Source: Candidatus Competibacteraceae bacterium
GTDB taxonomy: Bacteria; Pseudomonadota; Gammaproteobacteria; Competibacterales; Competibacteraceae
DNA length: 64,000 nucleotides
NCBI GenBank assembly: GCA_016713505.1
Contig: JADJPA010000001.1
Location: 1,426,001 to 1,490,000 of the forward strand
Reading direction: 5' to 3'
Every line of letters begins with the position of its first letter. Positions within the stretch are counted from its first letter, which is position 1. Shown here in pieces: positions 10,337-20,094 of the stretch. The translations under genes were made by a program, and so were the position numbers. The notes under the pieces were generated by a model. The model saw nothing but the letters and a program-made list of their open reading frames with translations. It searched no databases and had not been told where the DNA came from.

Positions 10337-12193
10337 TCAGTTTGTCTTGCTCGCCTCCGCGCCGCGCTGGCTCAGTGCCTTCTCCTTGGCCGGATCGATC
10401 CACCACGCATCCAATTGTACCCCTTGCATCGGCGTCACCGCCGGATAGCCGAATTTGTCCCAGAACGCGATGCGGTCATAAGGGAGATGCCAGTGTGGAA
10501 TCACCAGATAAGTCCACTGCAACGCGCGATCCAGCGCTCTTACCCGAGTCACTAGACTCGCGCGATCCGGTGCGGCGATCAGCGAATCCACCAGTCGATC
10601 CACCGCCGGGTTTTTCAAGCCCGCCAGGTTGCGGCTGCCGGGCTGATCGGTGCTAGCGCTGCTCCAAAACTCGCGCTGCTCGTTGCCGGGCGACAGCGAC
10701 TGACCCCACACATTCACGATCATGTCGAAATCGAAGCTGCGCTCCCGGTTTTCGTATTGCGCCGAATCGACTGACCGCACCGCCATCTCAATGCCCAAAC
10801 GTTCCAGATTGCGCGCGAAGGTCAGGCCGATCCGCTCCCAAGTGGGTTCGTTGATTAGTAGCTCAAAGCGGAACGGTTCGCCGGTCTTGGCGTTGACCAA
10901 CTTGCGGTCCCGAAACACCCAGCCGGCCTCCTGAAGCAGTTGCAAGGCTTTTTGAAAGTTGGTCCGCAGTTGGCCGTCATCGTTAGCGGTCGGCGGCTCA
11001 TAAGCGGTCGTGAAAACTTCAGGCGGCAATTCCTTGCGCAACGGTTCCAACACCGCCAATTCCTCCGGTGATGGCAACCCGCGCGCCGCCAGTTCGGAAT
11101 TGTCGAAAAAACTGCGGGTGCGGGTGTATTGGCTGTGGAATAGATTGCGGTTGCTCCACTCGAAATCGAAGGCGTAGGCCAGCGCCTGGCGGACTTTCGG
11201 GTCTTGGAACAACGGCCGCCGCAGGTTGTATGCGAAGCCCTGCATCCCAGACGGTCGCTGGTGCTTGAAAATTTCCTTCTTCACCAAACCCTTGGTCAGG
11301 GCCGGAAAGTCGTAACCGGTCGCCCATTGTTTGGCGACGTTTTCCACCCGCAGATCATAGGAGCCGGCCTTGAACGCTTCCAAAGCCACCGTGACATCCC
11401 GATAATAGTCATAACGCAACCGGTCGATATTGTTCAAACCACGCTGCACCGGCAAATCCTTACCCCAGTAATTCTCATCCCGTTTGAACGCGATGAAGCG
11501 GCCTGATTCGAAACGCTCGACCCGATACGGACCACTGCCGACCGGCACCTCCAATGTGGTGGCGGAAAAATCGCGATTTTGCCAATATTTTTTCGATAAA
11601 ACCGGCATTTGACCGACGATCAGCGGCAGTTCTCGGTTCTCGCCCGGAGCGAAGCTGAATTTCACCCGCCGCTCATCCAGCTTCTCGACTTTAGCGACGC
11701 TGGCGTAATAAAGCCGATAAGCCGGACTCCCTTTGGCTTTGAGGGTCTCAAAGGAAAACAGCACATCATCGGCGGTGATTGCCGAGCCGTCGTGAAATTT
11801 AGCTTGGGGTCGCAGCTTGAAGGTGACCGAACCGCGATCTTCCGCCACCTCCACGCTCTCGGCGATCAGGCCGTATTCGCTGAAGGGCTCATCGGCGCTG
11901 CCGACCATCAAGGCCTCGAACAACTGGCCGATCCCGGCGGCGGCCTGGCCCTTGATATTGAAGGGATTGAAAGTATCGAAGCTGCCGAGGGCGGCAAACC
12001 GCGCCTCGCCGCCCTTGGGCGCATCGGGATTAACATAGTCGAACTGTTTGAAGTCCGGCCCGTACTTCGGTTGGCCGTGCAAGGCGATGCCGTGGGCGGG
12101 CGCGCCGAGGGTGAGGCTTGCGAACAAGGCGCAGAACGAGCCGATCAAAGCCAGCAGCAGCCCGCGACGGAAACGGTATTTTGCGCGCGTCAT
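10337..12193 (-). CDS. yejA: Periplasmic peptide-binding protein YejA (family 5)
   Basis: Extracellular solute-binding protein of the YejABEF peptide importer. 618 residues with a signal peptide (cleavage near LGAPAHG, residue ~34) and the family 5 body; the opening GIALHGQPKYG, the segment YVNPDAPKGGEARFAALGSFDTFNPF and the late PHWHLPYDR are characteristic of YejA-type proteins. It is transcribed away from fabI and towards yejBE, but four opposite-strand genes lie between. Probably one broken-up transport locus. Confidence 0.9.
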   Translation of the reverse strand: MTRAKYRFRRGLLLALIGSFCALFASLTLGAPAHGIALHGQPKYGPDFKQFDYVNPDAPKGGEARFAALGSFDTFNPFNIKGQAAAGIGQLFEALMVGSADEPFSEYGLIAESVEVAEDRGSVTFKLRPQAKFHDGSAITADDVLFSFETLKAKGSPAYRLYYASVAKVEKLDERRVKFSFAPGENRELPLIVGQMPVLSKKYWQNRDFSATTLEVPVGSGPYRVERFESGRFIAFKRDENYWGKDLPVQRGLNNIDRLRYDYYRDVTVALEAFKAGSYDLRVENVAKQWATGYDFPALTKGLVKKEIFKHQRPSGMQGFAYNLRRPLFQDPKVRQALAYAFDFEWSNRNLFHSQYTRTRSFFDNSELAARGLPSPEELAVLEPLRKELPPEVFTTAYEPPTANDDGQLRTNFQKALQLLQEAGWVFRDRKLVNAKTGEPFRFELLINEPTWERIGLTFARNLERLGIEMAVRSVDSAQYENRERSFDFDMIVNVWGQSLSPGNEQREFWSSASTDQPGSRNLAGLKNPAVDRLVDSLIAAPDRASLVTRVRALDRALQWTYLVIPHWHLPYDRIAFWDKFGYPAVTPMQGVQLDAWWIDPAKEKALSQRGAEASKTN

Positions 12194-12263
12194 GCACTTT
12201 CCTTTACAGTTTGCAGATTCAGAGACTCGTTCAAACGATAGCTAAAACACTAAGGAGTTCATT

Positions 12264-13049
12264 ATGGGCTTTCTCGCCGGCAAACGCGCCCTGATCCTGG
12301 GAGTCGCCAGCAACCGTTCCATCGCCTGGGGAATCGCCCAAGCCATGCGCCGGGAAGGCGCGGCCCTGGCTTTGACCTATCAAAATGACAAGCTGAAACC
12401 TCGCGTCGAAAAAATGGCCGCCGAACTCGATAGCTCGATTGCGTTACCGTGCGAGGTGGAAAACGACGCCGACATCGAGGCGTTGTTTGAGGCCCTGAAG
12501 CAGCATTGGGACGGATTGGACATCCTGGTTCACTCCATCGCCTACGCGCCGCGCGAGGCCCTGGAAGGTGACTATCTGGAAGGCATCAGCCGCGAAAATT
12601 TCCGCATCGCCCACGACATCAGCTCCTACAGCTTCGCGGCGCTGGCCAAGGCGGCGCGGCCCATGCTGCAAGGACGGCACGCCTCCTTGATCACCATGAC
12701 CTATCTCGGCGGCACGCGAGCGGTGCCCAATTACAACGTCATGGGGCTGGCCAAGGCCAGCCTGGACGCCAACGTCCGCTATCTGGCCCAAACCTTGGGT
12801 CCAGAAGGCATCAGGGTCAACGCCATTTCCGCCGGCCCGATCCGCACCTTGGCGGCCTCCGGCATCAAGAATTTCCGCAAGATGCTGGACGCCTTCGAGC
12901 ACACCGCCCCGCTGCGCAAGTGCGTGACCATCGAGGAGGTGGGCAACACCGCCGCGTTTCTCTGCTCCGATCTCGCCTCCGGCATCACCGGCGAAATCGT
13001 CTACGTGGATGGCGGTTTCAACACGGTCGCGCTGGGCGCCATGGAATAA
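12264..13049 (+). CDS. fabI: Enoyl-[acyl-carrier-protein] reductase FabI
   Basis: NADH-dependent last step of each fatty acid elongation cycle. 261 residues that align without gaps to E. coli FabI over the first half: the nucleotide loop GVASNRSIAWG, Tyr147 in TYLGG, catalytic Tyr157 and Lys164 in YNVMGLAKASL, and the SAGPIRTLAASGI loop. The position equal to E. coli Gly93 is alanine (HSIAYAP), a site where substitutions reduce triclosan binding in E. coli. Good ribosome site (AAGGAG) before the ATG. Convergent with ppiD. Confidence 0.96.
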   Translation: MGFLAGKRALILGVASNRSIAWGIAQAMRREGAALALTYQNDKLKPRVEKMAAELDSSIALPCEVENDADIEALFEALKQHWDGLDILVHSIAYAPREALEGDYLEGISRENFRIAHDISSYSFAALAKAARPMLQGRHASLITMTYLGGTRAVPNYNVMGLAKASLDANVRYLAQTLGPEGIRVNAISAGPIRTLAASGIKNFRKMLDAFEHTAPLRKCVTIEEVGNTAAFLCSDLASGITGEIVYVDGGFNTVALGAME

Positions 13050-13094
13050 ACCAGCCAGCCTCGCCTTCTCCCAAGCAAAGAGGGAGTCCAGCGC

Positions 13095-15023
13095 TTAGAG
13101 TCGGTCGAGATGGGTTACGACCTTGGTCTTGGTCCGCGCGCTGTCGAGCAGCCCGGCAAACTGCCCGCTACCCGTCTGCCGCGCTAGCTGCTGGGACAAG
13201 GTTTTGCGCTCATCTTCGGCCAGAGCCTGCTTCTGGCCGGGTACGACTCGCGCGACTTCCAACACCGCCTGATCGCCGTTCGCCAGCGCTGTGGAACCCA
13301 GAGCAACCTTGCTGGACTCCGGTTGTGGCAGCCGGAAAGCGACCGTCAAAATCGCCCGATCCACCGTTTGTGCATCGCGATCCACCAACCCCGGATGGCT
13401 GAAAGTTCCGCCGTATTCGTCAGCCAGCGCCTGTAAATGAGCGCCTTGAGCGGCGCGCCCCTTAACGGCTTCCACGTCCTTGGCCAAGGCTTCGCGTCCC
13501 TGAGTCTCGCGCAAAAGTTTGACGATTTCCTCGCGTGCTTCCTCCAGGGTGCGGGGCGTGGCGTTCTGGTGGTTCTTCACCCGAAGCACTACCACATGGC
13601 CGTGTTCCAACTCGATGGGCTCGCTGTTCAGGCCACGCTTGAGCACATCTTCGCCAAACGCACTCGCGACGACCTTGGGATTCGCGGTGATCCCTTCCCC
13701 GCCTTTCTGACTGAACCAACTGCCTTCCTGGATCGGCCTGTCCAAACTCTTAGCCACCATGTCCAGGCTGTCGGGATGCTCGTAAGCGAGGCTGGCGAGA
13801 TTCTGGGTGATCTCATAAAACCGATTTTCCGCCTGCTGCTGGCGCAACTCCATTGCCACGGTTTCACGCACCTCCTCAAAAGGTTTCACTTGAGCGGGGG
13901 TAATGCCGTCCAGCCGCACCAGATGAAATCCCATCGGCATCCGCACCACCTCGCTGACCTCACCCGGCTGCTTGAGCGCGAATAAGGCATTCTCCAGCGC
14001 CGCATCTTCAAACAGGCCTTTACTGATCGTACCCAAGTCACCGCTTTCCAGTTGACCCGATGCATCCGTCTTGGCCTCCTGCGACGCCTGCTCGAAACTC
14101 TTGGCGCCCGAGCGGATGCTAGCGGCGATCTGCTGCGCCTTGAGGCGCGCTGCCTCGACCTCCGCGTCGCTGGCGTTGGGCGCTACCTTAACCAGGATAT
14201 GCGAAGCCTGACGCTCCTCTGGCCGCCCGTATTTGGCAAGCTGCTCCTCATAACTGGCTTTCAAGTCGTTTTCGTTGACCGCGATCCCTTCGGCGACTTG
14301 CGCCAGCTTGAACTCGACAAACTGCACCTGCACCTGCTCGGGATTGACGAACCGATCCTGGTTCTTGGCGAAATACGCCTTGATGGCCTCTTCATCCACG
14401 CTGGCCCGAGCGACATATTTTGCCAGCGGCAGCACCACGTACTGCAAGTCCCGTTGTTGCTTGAGCAGCGCGACCAATCGGTCAAGTTCCGCCGGCGTCA
14501 CCGCCGTCGATTCCACGATGCCATCGCGCAGTTGTTGGGTCGCCAAGGATTGCCGCAGCCCCTCCTCGAACCCCAAGGCGGTGAACCCCTGGTTGCGTAA
14601 CAAGCGCTCGTACAATTCCTGATTGAATCCGCCGCCTTGCTGGAAAACCGGCAGCGCCATCACGGCGGCGTGCAGTTGCGGGTCGCTGATGCGAAAACCT
14701 TGCTCGTGGACGACTTGATTCAACACGCGCTCATCGACCAATTGCCGCAGCACGTCTTGTTTCAAGCGCGGTCCTTCCAACAAAGCGGGGTCTAGGTTGC
14801 CGCCCAGCATCGCTTGCATCCGCTGGCGCTGTTGCTGATAAGCGCGTTGGAACTCCTGCAAAGTGATCTTGCTGTCACCGACCATGGCGGCATCGGTCGG
14901 ACCGCCACCCTCAAAATAATAATTGATGCCCCACACCGCAAAGGGAACGATCAACAGCCCGATGATGGTATAAGCGAACCAGCCTTGGGCGCGATCACGA
15001 ATTTTTTGTAACAACATGGCCAT
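13095..15023 (-). CDS. ppiD: Membrane-anchored peptidyl-prolyl isomerase/chaperone PpiD
   Basis: Periplasmic folding factor near the Sec translocon. 642 residues: one N-terminal membrane anchor (about 15-34), a SurA/PpiD-like chaperone region, a single parvulin domain around residues 265-370 (ASHILVKV...GDLG...MPMGFHLVRLD), and a C-terminal region. Same length class as E. coli PpiD (about 620). Follows hupB and the tRNA trio on the same strand, the usual hupB-ppiD order. Confidence 0.92.
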   Translation of the reverse strand: MAMLLQKIRDRAQGWFAYTIIGLLIVPFAVWGINYYFEGGGPTDAAMVGDSKITLQEFQRAYQQQRQRMQAMLGGNLDPALLEGPRLKQDVLRQLVDERVLNQVVHEQGFRISDPQLHAAVMALPVFQQGGGFNQELYERLLRNQGFTALGFEEGLRQSLATQQLRDGIVESTAVTPAELDRLVALLKQQRDLQYVVLPLAKYVARASVDEEAIKAYFAKNQDRFVNPEQVQVQFVEFKLAQVAEGIAVNENDLKASYEEQLAKYGRPEERQASHILVKVAPNASDAEVEAARLKAQQIAASIRSGAKSFEQASQEAKTDASGQLESGDLGTISKGLFEDAALENALFALKQPGEVSEVVRMPMGFHLVRLDGITPAQVKPFEEVRETVAMELRQQQAENRFYEITQNLASLAYEHPDSLDMVAKSLDRPIQEGSWFSQKGGEGITANPKVVASAFGEDVLKRGLNSEPIELEHGHVVVLRVKNHQNATPRTLEEAREEIVKLLRETQGREALAKDVEAVKGRAAQGAHLQALADEYGGTFSHPGLVDRDAQTVDRAILTVAFRLPQPESSKVALGSTALANGDQAVLEVARVVPGQKQALAEDERKTLSQQLARQTGSGQFAGLLDSARTKTKVVTHLDRL

Positions 15024-15099
15024 TACCCGGTTTTGGATCGGATCACGAAAACAGCTGAACTACTGAGTTTGGCGCCAACTTTCCCAAAGGCGCCCGGAC

Positions 15100-15125
15100 A
15101 AAAAAAGGGTGTCTGGACGACACCC
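15100..15125 (-). terminator. Rho-independent terminator after the tRNA-Val/Asp/Asp unit
   Basis: Read on the minus strand: stem GGGTGTC, loop of about five bases, stem GACACCC, then seven T. It lies 9 bases beyond the last tRNA-Asp and before ppiD, so it probably ends the hupB/tRNA transcript. Confidence 0.85.
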
Positions 15126-15133
15126 CTGAATGC

Positions 15134-15210
15134 TGGCGGAGCGGACGGGGCTCGAACCCGCGACCCCCGGCGTGACAGGCCGGTATTCTAACCAACTGAA
15201 CTACCGCTCC
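15134..15210 (-). tRNA. tRNA-Asp (GTC), copy 2
   Basis: 77 bases with encoded CCA; acceptor GGAGCGG, anticodon loop with GTC, TTCGAGC T-loop. Identical to the copy at 15266-15342. Confidence 0.96.
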
Positions 15211-15265
15211 GGGTAAACGAACCGGAAGATACCGATTGATGAACAAACGAAGGAACGAAAAATCG

Positions 15266-15342
15266 TGGCGGAGCGGACGGGGCTCGAACCCGCGACCCCC
15301 GGCGTGACAGGCCGGTATTCTAACCAACTGAACTACCGCTCC
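15266..15342 (-). tRNA. tRNA-Asp (GTC), copy 1
   Basis: 77 bases with encoded CCA, identical over its whole length to the downstream copy; the 55-base spacer between the two differs from flanking DNA, so only the tRNA itself is duplicated. Confidence 0.96.
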
Positions 15343-15356
15343 GGATGAACCAGTCC

Positions 15357-15432
15357 TGGTGGGTGCTGAGGGGCTTGAACCCCCGACCCTCGCCTTGTAA
15401 GGGCGATGCTCTCCCAACTGAGCTAAGCACCC
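15357..15432 (-). tRNA. tRNA-Val (TAC)
   Basis: 76 bases with encoded CCA; acceptor GGGTGCT, anticodon loop CTTACAA. Lies 13 bases after the hupB stop codon, so probably cotranscribed with hupB. Confidence 0.96.
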
Positions 15433-15445
15433 TCGAAAGAATTGA

Positions 15446-15718
15446 TTATTTTATTCCATCACGAAGCGTTTTTCCAGCTTTGAAGACGGGGGCCTTACTG
15501 GCCTTAATGTTCATCGGCTCGCCGGTTTTGGGGTTGTGTCCCGTCCGAGCCGGCCGCTCCCTGACTGAAAAAGTGCCGAATCCGGTCAGAACCACGGAGC
15601 CGCCACCTTGGAGCGACTTGCCAATAGCGGCGAGCACGGCGTCCACGGCCTTGCCCGCCGAGACTTTGGATAGATCGGTCGCCTGAGCGACAGCATCGAT
15701 CAGTTCAGTCTTGTTCAT
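15446..15718 (-). CDS. hupB: DNA-binding protein HU-beta
   Basis: Small nucleoid-associated protein that bends DNA. 90 residues from ATG 15718 (MNKTELIDAV), which has an AGGGG ribosome site; the frame is open 10 codons further but without family similarity. The beta-arm signature GFGTFSVRERPARTGHNP is intact. Located between lon and ppiD as in other Gammaproteobacteria. Confidence 0.96.
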   Translation of the reverse strand: MNKTELIDAVAQATDLSKVSAGKAVDAVLAAIGKSLQGGGSVVLTGFGTFSVRERPARTGHNPKTGEPMNIKASKAPVFKAGKTLRDGIK

Positions 15719-15988
15719 GAGCCCCTTCCTATAAAAAGTGTTGTGCATTGTTAGGCTTGGACGCTGCCGAGCATGGCGCGCGCCGATCCCGCCCTGGAGT
15801 TAGGTGTTAATTTTCCCAAATAACTCCTGCTCAAATACCACAGACCTGCCGAAAGACCACTGGCCTACTCGCGGCCTACCCGACGGAGACGGGTCGAGCC
15901 GCACTGCTACTGCTCTATCAGGGAACAAAAAGCCGTGTCCTTATAGCAGGGCCCTGAAAGTAGTGTCAATCGGCCGCGCTCATCGCGG

Positions 15989-18439
15989 TCAGTGCGCGCG
16001 AACCCCTTCCAGGCCGCCGCCGCCCTTGCCGGTCGTCTCGGCGACGGCCACCGCCGCCTCGGCTGGCGCGGGATCGGGCGATTTGGGTGCGGGCACCACC
16101 TGCAAGGCCACCTCCAAAACCTGATCGATCCAACGCACGGGCCGCACGTCGAGCTTGGACAGAATATTATCTGGGATCTCCATGAGATCCTTGCGGTTTT
16201 CCTCGGGAATCACCACGGTGGCAATGCTGCTTCGATGGGCCGCCAACAGCTTTTCCTTGAGCCCGCCAATCGGCAAGACTTCCCCGCGCAAGGTGATTTC
16301 GCCGGTCATCGCCACCCCAGCTCGCACCGGAATGCGCGTCAACGTCGATACCAGCGCGGTGCACATGCCAACTCCGGCGCTGGGACCGTCCTTGGGAGTG
16401 GCTCCCTCGGGAACGTGAATGTGGATATCGGCTTTTTGATGAAAGTCCGGATCGATGCCGAGCCGCTCGGCGCGGCTGCGCACCACGGTCAGCGCCGCCT
16501 GAATGGATTCGCGCATGACTTCGCCCAAATGACCGGTGTGGATCAATTTCCCTTTACCCGGCACCAGCGCCGCCTCGATGCGCAGCAGCTCGCCCCCGAT
16601 CTCGGTCCAGGCCAGGCCGTTGACCTGACCGACTTGATCCTGTTCCTCGGCCAAACCGTAGCGGAAGCGACGCACGCCCAGATACTTGTGCAACATATCG
16701 GGCACAACGATTGTGGTTCCTTCGACCGGCTGTAAGGTCACTTCCTTGACCACCTTGCGGCAAATCTTGGCGATCTCCCGTTCCAGGTTGCGCACTCCGG
16801 ATTCGCGCGTGTAAAAGCGGATGATGTCGCGGATAGCGTCCTCACCGATCTCCAATTCGCCCTTCTTCAAGCCGTTGTTGGCAATCTGCTTGGGGGTTAG
16901 ATAACGGAGCGCGATATTGAGTTTCTCATCCTCGGTATAGCCTGGAATCCGAATCACTTCCATCCGATCCAGCAAGGGCGGCGGAATGTTGAGCGAGTTG
17001 GCGGTCGCCACGAACATGATATCCGACAAGTCGAAATCCACCTCCAGGTAGTGATCGTTGAAGGTATTGTTCTGTTCGGGGTCCAGCACCTCCAAGAGCG
17101 CCGAGGAAGGATCGCCGCGAAAATCCATCGACATCTTGTCAATTTCGTCGAACAGAAACAGTGGGTTGCGCACCCCGGCCTTGGCCAGATTCTGAATGAC
17201 CTTGCCGGGCAGCGAGCCGATATAAGTCCGACGATGGCCGCGAATTTCCGCCTCGTCGCGCACCCCGCCCAAGGACATCCGCACGAATTTGCGGTTGGTG
17301 GCGCGAGCGATGGACCGCCCCAGCGAGGTTTTACCCACGCCCGGCGGCCCGACCAGGCACAAAATCGGTCCCTTGAGCTTGCGCGCCCGCTGCTGGACGG
17401 CCAGATATTCGAGAATGCGTTCCTTGACCTTTTCCAGACCGTAATGATCGGCTTCCAACACCTTCTCGGCCGTCGCCAAGTCTTGATGGATCTTGGTGCG
17501 TTTTTTCCAAGGCACGTTGACCAACCAATCGATGTAATTGCGCACCACGGTGGCCTCGGCCGACATGGGCGACATCATTTTCAGCTTGTTCAATTCGGAT
17601 TGAGCCTTGGTCTTGGCCACCTTCGGCATCCCGGCCTTTTCGATGCGCTGGCTCAAATCCTCGATTTCGTTGGGAGCGTCTTCCAGATCGCCCAGCTCCT
17701 TCTGGATCGCCTTCATCTGCTCGTTCAGGTAATACTCCCGTTGGCTCTTCTCCATCTGCTGCTTGACCCGGCCGCGAATGCGCTTCTCAACTTGGAGAAT
17801 GTCGATCTCGCCCTCCACCAAGGCCAGCAATTGCTCAAGACGCAAACGCAAGCTCTGGATTTCCAGTATTTTCTGCTTGTCGTCGAGCTTGAGGGTCATG
17901 TGAGCCGCAATGGTGTCGGCCAACCGGCTAGGATCTTCGATGCTGGAAACCGAGGACAGCACCTCACCGGGAATTTTCTTGTTGAGCTTGACGAATTGAT
18001 CGAAGGTGGTCAGCAGCGAGCGCATCAGCGCCTGGATTTCCTGCGAGGCATCGTCCTCCACCAGGGATTCCAGCAACGACACTTCGGCGATGAAACAGGA
18101 CTGCGTTTCGGTGAAATGGTGAATGCTGACCCGCTGGCTGCCCTCCACCAGCACCTTGACCGTGCCATCGGGCAAGCGGAGCAATTGCAAAACGCTCGAC
18201 AGCGTGCCGACCGCGTACAGGTCACCGCTGCCGGGCTCGTCCATTTCGGCGCTTCTCTGGGCGATCAGCACGATGCGCTTGTTGCTCTGCATCGCCAGAT
18301 CGAGCGCGTGGATGGATTTTTCTCGACCGACGAACAGCGGAATCACCATGTGTGGATAAACCACCACGTCGCGGAGCGGTAAAACTGGCATCCGCGCATG
18401 ATCGGGCAAACTGTCGGGCTTGGCTTCGTGCTGCTTCAT
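15989..18439 (-). CDS. lon: ATP-dependent protease Lon
   Basis: Cytoplasmic AAA+ serine protease for damaged and regulatory proteins. 816 residues: N-terminal substrate domain and coiled coil (about 15-300), Walker A GPPGVGKT at 364-371, Walker B LFLFDEID near 428-434, sensor and lid region, then the protease domain with catalytic Ser687 (PKDGPSAG) and Lys730 (GGLKEK). The spacing of 43 residues between the two equals that of E. coli S679/K722. The C-terminal tail after VVPAPKSP is low complexity. Follows clpX on the same strand. Confidence 0.97.
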   Translation of the reverse strand: MKQHEAKPDSLPDHARMPVLPLRDVVVYPHMVIPLFVGREKSIHALDLAMQSNKRIVLIAQRSAEMDEPGSGDLYAVGTLSSVLQLLRLPDGTVKVLVEGSQRVSIHHFTETQSCFIAEVSLLESLVEDDASQEIQALMRSLLTTFDQFVKLNKKIPGEVLSSVSSIEDPSRLADTIAAHMTLKLDDKQKILEIQSLRLRLEQLLALVEGEIDILQVEKRIRGRVKQQMEKSQREYYLNEQMKAIQKELGDLEDAPNEIEDLSQRIEKAGMPKVAKTKAQSELNKLKMMSPMSAEATVVRNYIDWLVNVPWKKRTKIHQDLATAEKVLEADHYGLEKVKERILEYLAVQQRARKLKGPILCLVGPPGVGKTSLGRSIARATNRKFVRMSLGGVRDEAEIRGHRRTYIGSLPGKVIQNLAKAGVRNPLFLFDEIDKMSMDFRGDPSSALLEVLDPEQNNTFNDHYLEVDFDLSDIMFVATANSLNIPPPLLDRMEVIRIPGYTEDEKLNIALRYLTPKQIANNGLKKGELEIGEDAIRDIIRFYTRESGVRNLEREIAKICRKVVKEVTLQPVEGTTIVVPDMLHKYLGVRRFRYGLAEEQDQVGQVNGLAWTEIGGELLRIEAALVPGKGKLIHTGHLGEVMRESIQAALTVVRSRAERLGIDPDFHQKADIHIHVPEGATPKDGPSAGVGMCTALVSTLTRIPVRAGVAMTGEITLRGEVLPIGGLKEKLLAAHRSSIATVVIPEENRKDLMEIPDNILSKLDVRPVRWIDQVLEVALQVVPAPKSPDPAPAEAAVAVAETTGKGGGGLEGVRAH

Positions 18440-18586
18440 GGGGGTGGGTCCTCCACATTAAACCGGGCGCCGGCTCGGCGCCGGCCCGGTGGAGCGCCGG
18501 CGTGCTGGCGCTCTAGCTGGCCAGATAACGCTCGGGGGTAGTAGCTGGTCGGACCCGGTCTGGCATTCAACCGGTCCGAGCCAGCG

Positions 18587-19873
18587 TCAGTCATGGGATG
18601 CGGCGCGCCGCTCGGTCTTTTCGTAGATGAAATACGGTTTGGCGCGACCTTCGACCACTGAATCGTCGACCACTACCTTGCTGATATTCTGCATGCCCGG
18701 CAGGTCGTACATCGTATCGAGCAGGATGTGCTCCAGGATGGTCCGCAAGCCGCGCGCGCCGGTCTTGCGATCCATGGCCCGCCGCGCGATCGCCCGCAGC
18801 GCATCTTCCCGCAGTTCGAGTTCGCTGCCTTCCATTTCAAACAATTTGTTGAATTGTTTGGCAATGGCATTCTTGGGCTCGGTCAGGATGCGGACCAACG
18901 CATTTTCATCGAGCTCGGTCAGGGTCGCGACCACCGGCAAGCGGCCGACGAACTCCGGAATCAGCCCGTACTTGATCAGGTCTTCAGGCTCGACTTCCAT
19001 CAACACTTCACCGACCGACTTGCCGCCGTCCTTGCTTTTGACATCCGCCGAAAAGCCGATGCCGCCCTTGTCGGAACGGCTGCGGATGACTTTATCCAGG
19101 CCGGCGAAGGCGCCGCCGCAGATGAACAAAATGTTGGTGGTATCCACCTGCAGGAATTCCTGCTGGGGATGCTTGCGCCCGCCTTGGGGCGGCACCGACG
19201 CGACGGTGCCTTCGATGAGCTTCAGCAAGGCCTGCTGCACGCCCTCGCCCGACACGTCGCGGGTGATCGAGGGGTTGTCGGACTTGCGCGAAATCTTGTC
19301 GATCTCGTCGATGTAGACGATGCCGGTTTGCGCCTTTTCGACATCGTAATCGCACTTTTGCAGCAATTTCTGAATGATGTTTTCCACATCCTCACCGACG
19401 TAACCCGCTTCGGTCAAGGTGGTGGCGTCGGCGATGGTGAACGGCACGTTCAGCAGGCGGGCCAGCGTTTCCGCCAGCAGCGTCTTGCCCGAACCGGTGG
19501 GACCGATCAGCAGGATATTGCTCTTGGCAACCTCGACTTCGAGATTCTTGGCGCGGCTGCCGCGCTGCAATTCCAAGCGTTTGAAATGATTGTAGACCGC
19601 CACGGACAGAACTTTCTTAGCCCGCTCCTGGCCGATGACGTATTCGTTGAGGGTTCGGTTGATGTCTTGCGGCTTGGGCAACTTATTGGTGGTGGCGGGC
19701 GCGGCCTCTTCCATCTCCTCGCGGATGATGTCGTTGCACAACTCGACGCATTCATCGCAGATAAACACGTTGGGGCCAGCGATCAGCTTGCGGACCTCGT
19801 GCTGGCTCTTACCGCAAAAGGAGCAATACAACAGCTTGTCGTCGTCGCTCCGGTCACCTCGATCTCTGCTCAT
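18587..19873 (-). CDS. clpX: ATP-dependent Clp protease ATPase subunit ClpX
   Basis: Unfoldase feeding ClpP. 428 residues: zinc-binding domain with Cys17, Cys20, Cys39 and Cys42; Walker A GPTGSGKT at 124-131; Walker B IVYIDEIDKI; the ClpP-docking region and sensor 2 arginines in the C-terminal part. 221 bases downstream of clpP. Confidence 0.97.
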   Translation of the reverse strand: MSRDRGDRSDDDKLLYCSFCGKSQHEVRKLIAGPNVFICDECVELCNDIIREEMEEAAPATTNKLPKPQDINRTLNEYVIGQERAKKVLSVAVYNHFKRLELQRGSRAKNLEVEVAKSNILLIGPTGSGKTLLAETLARLLNVPFTIADATTLTEAGYVGEDVENIIQKLLQKCDYDVEKAQTGIVYIDEIDKISRKSDNPSITRDVSGEGVQQALLKLIEGTVASVPPQGGRKHPQQEFLQVDTTNILFICGGAFAGLDKVIRSRSDKGGIGFSADVKSKDGGKSVGEVLMEVEPEDLIKYGLIPEFVGRLPVVATLTELDENALVRILTEPKNAIAKQFNKLFEMEGSELELREDALRAIARRAMDRKTGARGLRTILEHILLDTMYDLPGMQNISKVVVDDSVVEGRAKPYFIYEKTERRAASHD

Positions 19874-20094
19874 ATACCTTTCTTCCTCATCATCGCGCGG
19901 ACATTCGAAACAACCGGGACGGCGTTTCCCCGCGGGCCACCCTACCGACAGCGTCCGGCCAGCACGACCGGAGCGCCATACGCAGCAAGCACGGGGTCAA
20001 TGGACTCGATCTCACCCGACCCGGCCGCTCCTGAGCCGAGCCCTCGCACCCCTGCTCCGACACCGCGAAACCGACGGGATTCTCGACCCGTCGC

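Noticed and set aside
15134..15432. Possible CRISPR or satellite from the repeated tRNA-Asp DNA
   Set aside because: The repeats are two intact tRNA-Asp genes.
17051..18382. 443-codon plus-strand open frame opposite lon
   Set aside because: Antisense to a highly conserved protease gene.
18462..18490. GC-rich inverted repeats between clpX and lon
   Set aside because: The arms pair only with a bulge and no T-run follows, so I do not call a terminator or operator.
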